From an uncultured Lachnospiraceae bacterium (lineage in GTDB: Bacteria; Bacillota; Clostridia; Lachnospirales; Lachnospiraceae), in assembly GCA_910586255.1 (NCBI GenBank), contig CAJUHR010000048.1, forward strand, positions 1 to 24,736: DNA of 24,736 bases, in the 5' to 3' direction. The notes beneath the pieces were generated by a model that searched no databases, was not told the origin of the DNA, and saw only the letters and a list, made by a program, of their open reading frames with translations. Shown piece after piece: positions 21,930 to 24,736 of the stretch. A program made the position numbers and the translations under genes. Position 1 is the first letter of the stretch; every line of letters starts with the position of its first letter.

Positions 21930-23156
21930 CTAAATCCCCCAATATCCACACAGCTCCTCCGCCATGGCTTTTGCCATCCCGATCCCTGCCAGCTCAAAAA
22001 CATTTCTCTCATCATACAAAAATTCCCAGGCAGACAGGTCCGGAAAATAGGATTTATTATAAAGATATTCGGTCATTTTTTTATGGAAATACCCCTTTCC
22101 GGCGGAATACTTCCCCTGAATCACAATCACCTCCGGGTCAATGGTAAGAATCACATTGCGGATGGCCAGAGAAAACACCCAAGCCACCTTGTCTGTCAGC
22201 TCCCGGCCATAGGCATCCCCCTCCTCTGCTGCCTCAAGAATCTCCCTCAGAGTAACCTCCGGCCTCCCTCCCAGCACAGAACCGACCAGCTTTTGAGGCT
22301 CTGCTCTCATTTCCTTTAAGATTCGCTCCTCCGCCACCATATTCTCAAAGCAGCCTCTGCTGCCGCACCGGCAGATCTCTGTATCCTGCGGGCAGAGAAT
22401 CATATGCCCGATCTCCCCGATGAGACTGTTGGTGCTGCTCAAAACCCTTCCATATTTCATCAGACATCCAGAGATTCCCCGATGGGTAAAGATGGTAAAA
22501 ACCTTCTTTGTTTCCAATTCTCTGTGGAAATAAAGCTCTGCCCTTCCCGCTGCCCTTGCCACATTTTCCACCATCACGATCAGTTCGGGAAATACTTCCT
22601 CAAACATCTGTTTGACAGGCAGTTCATTGCCCCACCTGGGGTAGGAGAGAATATGGCGCAAGGTCCCTGTCTCCTGATCCACCATCCCACTGGTCCCAAT
22701 ACACAGTCCACAGATCTTTTCCTCCAAGACCCCGGAATCAGCCACTGCCTGCCGGTAGCAGTTCCTGCTGACAGCGACTAGCTCTTCCGGATCGGAATCA
22801 AGGGCAAGCCCGGCTTTTGCCCGCCCCCGTTCCTTTAGCTTTAAATCCAGTATGACTACAGACAGCCAGCCAATTCCGATATTGAGATACGCCAGAAAAC
22901 GATACTCCTCATGAAAGGCAAAAACCTCCGGCCGCTTTCCGCCAATCTCCGTGGAACTTCCTTTGCCTGTACAGAGAAGAATCCCCTTCTCCACAAAATC
23001 CATCACCGCCTTCCGGACGGTTGCTCTGCTGATTCCTGTGTACTCGGAAACCTCGGCCAAAGACCACTCCTGCTTCTCGGATTTTTGAAAAACCCCCAAA
23101 ATCTCATTTCTGTTTTTTCGTTTCAGATCCCTGGGTAACGCGGCCTTTTTCTGCAT
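21930..23156 (-). CDS. ROK-family transcriptional repressor (NagC/XylR type)
   Basis: A 408-residue regulator with an N-terminal winged helix-turn-helix (WSLAEVSEYTGISRATVRKAV, about 31-51, then FVEKGILLCTG) and a ROK sugar-kinase-like domain. The ROK zinc motif is visible as GEIGHMILCPQ, then CRCGSRGCFENMV. The degenerate ATP site fits a sugar-sensing regulator rather than a kinase. AAAGGAG lies about 13 bases ahead of the ATG, longer than ideal. It follows the AGE-family gene by 57 bp, so it probably controls that operon in response to an amino sugar or other hexose; this is inferred. Confidence 0.9.
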   Translation of the reverse strand: MQKKAALPRDLKRKNRNEILGVFQKSEKQEWSLAEVSEYTGISRATVRKAVMDFVEKGILLCTGKGSSTEIGGKRPEVFAFHEEYRFLAYLNIGIGWLSVVILDLKLKERGRAKAGLALDSDPEELVAVSRNCYRQAVADSGVLEEKICGLCIGTSGMVDQETGTLRHILSYPRWGNELPVKQMFEEVFPELIVMVENVARAAGRAELYFHRELETKKVFTIFTHRGISGCLMKYGRVLSSTNSLIGEIGHMILCPQDTEICRCGSRGCFENMVAEERILKEMRAEPQKLVGSVLGGRPEVTLREILEAAEEGDAYGRELTDKVAWVFSLAIRNVILTIDPEVIVIQGKYSAGKGYFHKKMTEYLYNKSYFPDLSAWEFLYDERNVFELAGIGMAKAMAEELCGYWGI

Positions 23157-23213
23157 ATGGATTTACTCGCTCCTTTTGTTTTTATGACAACTCAGACACT
23201 CCAAACCATTCTT

Positions 23214-24503
23214 TCATTTCCCAATGCTTTCATCAATGCTCTCCGCCAAAAACAGCAATGTTCTCATCAGATGAAACGGATCCTTCACCGGAAGGCGCCC
23301 GCCTACCACTCCTGTCACCGGATTTCCCTTCCGGTCCCGAATCTGAATCCACTCCCCTGTCTCCTTATCCGGATTAGGAAATGTGCGAAAAGCAAACTGA
23401 TGATATTTCTCATACTCCTCAAAGCCATCCTCGTCTTTGTAATAGAGATATCCCAGCAGATTGGCATACATGGCTTCCAGCTGAGGCCACCACATTTTAT
23501 TGTCCCAGTCTCTCACCACTCCCTCAGCCAAGGCGCTCTCTATCTCCCATCGCTCTCCCCGGGGCATCCCGCCTTCCTTATCCAGGTAGTAAAACATGCC
23601 GCCATACTGCTCATCCCAGGCTAAGGCATTCATGGATTTGATGATTTTCCAGGCTCTTTCCTCCATTCCTTCAAAACCAAAATATCTGGATGCCTGAATC
23701 AAAAACCACATACACTCCACTGTATGCCCCGGATGGATATGTCTGCCATAAAGGCTCTCCATTGTCTGAAAATTCTCGTCCAGACACTCGTAGAGAAGCC
23801 GGTCATCCGCCATAAAATACATACTCTCCATCCCGGCCCCATACCAAAATATCTCTTTACAGCCAAACGCCTCCTGTTTCAGTCCCAAAGCGTGGCAGGC
23901 CTGGGCCAGCTCCTGGGCCGTATTGATCAGAATCATATAAGGCGCCTGACTGTTCCAGCCCTTTGGCAAAACATCCGGTGCTGTGCGAAAAGAGTGGTTT
24001 TGCAGCTTTTCCCTGGCCCCCTTTAACAGCCGGAAAGCCTTTTTCACCCTTCCTTCATCCCCGGCAAGCAGTCCCGCCGCCCCGATTCCCATGGCCACAA
24101 AGCAGTCGGAAAAAGAGCTGGCACAAATCTCATTCTCCGGTCCTGTCCGGCAGGGTTCATTTCTCTCATTCAGCACATAAGCGGCACCCTGGTTCTCTAT
24201 CAGACAATAATTTTCCAAAAAATCACATCCCCACAGGGCCCTTTCTCTGCAGGCATTCCTTACCTCCTCGGGCATTTTCAGGGAGGAGGCCAGGGCCAGC
24301 CTGGCATACAACCAAACACATCTTCCCTGGGACCACACATACTTGTCCCTTGACACCAGCCGGTCGCCAAGAACATTATAACAAGTATAAAACCCCCCGT
24401 TCTCTCTGTCAATCTTATTCAGCCAATAAGGAAGAATCTCCTCCACCAAGGTTTTGCTGTAAAACTCCTTTCGTTGCAAAAGCAGCTGTTCTTTTTGGTC
24501 CAT
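23214..24503 (-). CDS. AGE-family epimerase/isomerase (N-acylglucosamine 2-epimerase-like)
   Basis: A 429-residue (alpha/alpha)6-barrel sugar epimerase or isomerase. Family features: YWLNKIDRENGGFYTC near the N-terminus, KYVWSQGRCVWLYARLA, YGRHIHPGHTVECMWFL with the catalytic His and Glu, WDEQYGGMFYYLD, and DPFHLMRTLLFL at the C-terminus with the second catalytic His. Members act on N-acylglucosamine/mannosamine, cellobiose, mannose or sulfoquinovose; which substrate applies here cannot be told. GGGAGG is close ahead of the ATG. It starts 15 bp after the upstream partial gene and is followed by the ROK regulator, so the three appear to form one operon. Confidence 0.9.
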   Translation of the reverse strand: MDQKEQLLLQRKEFYSKTLVEEILPYWLNKIDRENGGFYTCYNVLGDRLVSRDKYVWSQGRCVWLYARLALASSLKMPEEVRNACRERALWGCDFLENYCLIENQGAAYVLNERNEPCRTGPENEICASSFSDCFVAMGIGAAGLLAGDEGRVKKAFRLLKGAREKLQNHSFRTAPDVLPKGWNSQAPYMILINTAQELAQACHALGLKQEAFGCKEIFWYGAGMESMYFMADDRLLYECLDENFQTMESLYGRHIHPGHTVECMWFLIQASRYFGFEGMEERAWKIIKSMNALAWDEQYGGMFYYLDKEGGMPRGERWEIESALAEGVVRDWDNKMWWPQLEAMYANLLGYLYYKDEDGFEEYEKYHQFAFRTFPNPDKETGEWIQIRDRKGNPVTGVVGGRLPVKDPFHLMRTLLFLAESIDESIGK

Positions 24504-24518
24504 GTCTCCTCCCTTTTT

Positions 24519-24736
24519 TCACTGCAGCTCCTGATACAAATCCAGAGCATCCTCCATGACAGAGAACATCACATATTCCCCGGTATCCACCTTGTCCGTG
24601 ATTCTTCCGGAATCAATAAACACCTGCTGCTGGCTCTCATAGCAGCTCTTTAAGGATCCGTCATCCAGACTGTTCCGGATATCCGTAAGTAGGAAATAAT
24701 CCGTATCTACAAATTCCCTTCCATCTTTGATAAGAT
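24519..24736 (-). CDS. unrecognised protein, C-terminal part
   Basis: The last 72 or so codons of a gene that enters from the right window edge. The visible chain reads DGREFVDTDYFLLTDIRN, continues through LKSCYESQQQVFID and TDKVDTGEYVMFSV, and ends DALDLYQELQ followed by TGA. It looks soluble, with mixed charged and hydrophobic residues and no motif I recognise. It stands 15 bp upstream of the AGE-family gene and is probably co-transcribed with it, so a role in the same sugar pathway is possible. Confidence 0.75.
   Translation of the reverse strand, partial: LIKDGREFVDTDYFLLTDIRNSLDDGSLKSCYESQQQVFIDSGRITDKVDTGEYVMFSVMEDALDLYQELQ

Overview
The window looks like a chromosomal segment of a Gram-positive Clostridia, most likely a Lachnospiraceae (Clostridium cluster XIVa-like) gut bacterium. 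The basis is a PolC-type replicase, the gene order pyrH-frr-uppS-cdsA-dxr-rseP-ispG-polC that is standard in Clostridia, a T-box riboswitch, strong AAGGAGG ribosome binding sites, and roughly 50% GC. Every convincing gene and RNA lies on the minus strand, so the window reads biologically from its right end to its left end.

Right end (24.7-18.9 kb): the 3' end of an unrecognised gene is followed by an N-acylglucosamine 2-epimerase (AGE) family protein and a ROK-family repressor, which looks like a small sugar-use operon. Next come a double-length ThyX-like protein behind a promoter carrying two near-perfect palindromes, a nicotinamidase-like cysteine hydrolase, and an Sfp-type phosphopantetheinyl transferase.

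Centre (18.8-5.6 kb): the essential cluster pyrH, frr, uppS, cdsA, dxr, rseP, ispG, polC covers UMP synthesis, ribosome recycling, undecaprenyl and CDP-DAG lipid synthesis, the MEP isoprenoid pathway, intramembrane proteolysis and DNA replication. Between rseP and ispG sits a two-gene AT-rich cassette: an ABC/OLD-type ATPase whose stop overlaps the start of an HNH nuclease gene. This has the organisation of a Septu-type (PtuA/PtuB) anti-phage system and is the best candidate for an unusual system in the window. PolC itself carries a Gly/Ala-rich insertion built of four 15-residue tandem repeats.

Left end (5.6-0 kb): a tRNA cluster, Pro(CGG)-Glu(CTC)-Thr(CGT), is driven by a near-consensus promoter just behind polC. 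It is followed by a SAM-methyltransferase-like gene and a GNAT acetyltransferase. Then comes a complete T-box leader (probable AUC/isoleucine specifier) controlling a TRAP transporter operon dctP-dctQ-dctM that ends in an intrinsic terminator. A 103-bp element with 12-bp terminal inverted repeats follows, then the start of a second tRNA-Pro(CGG) cut by the window edge.

Across the window a family of short palindromic repeats, core GTTAC(C/T)GTTCA, recurs at nine places. Most lie just after, or overlap, the stop codon of a gene.
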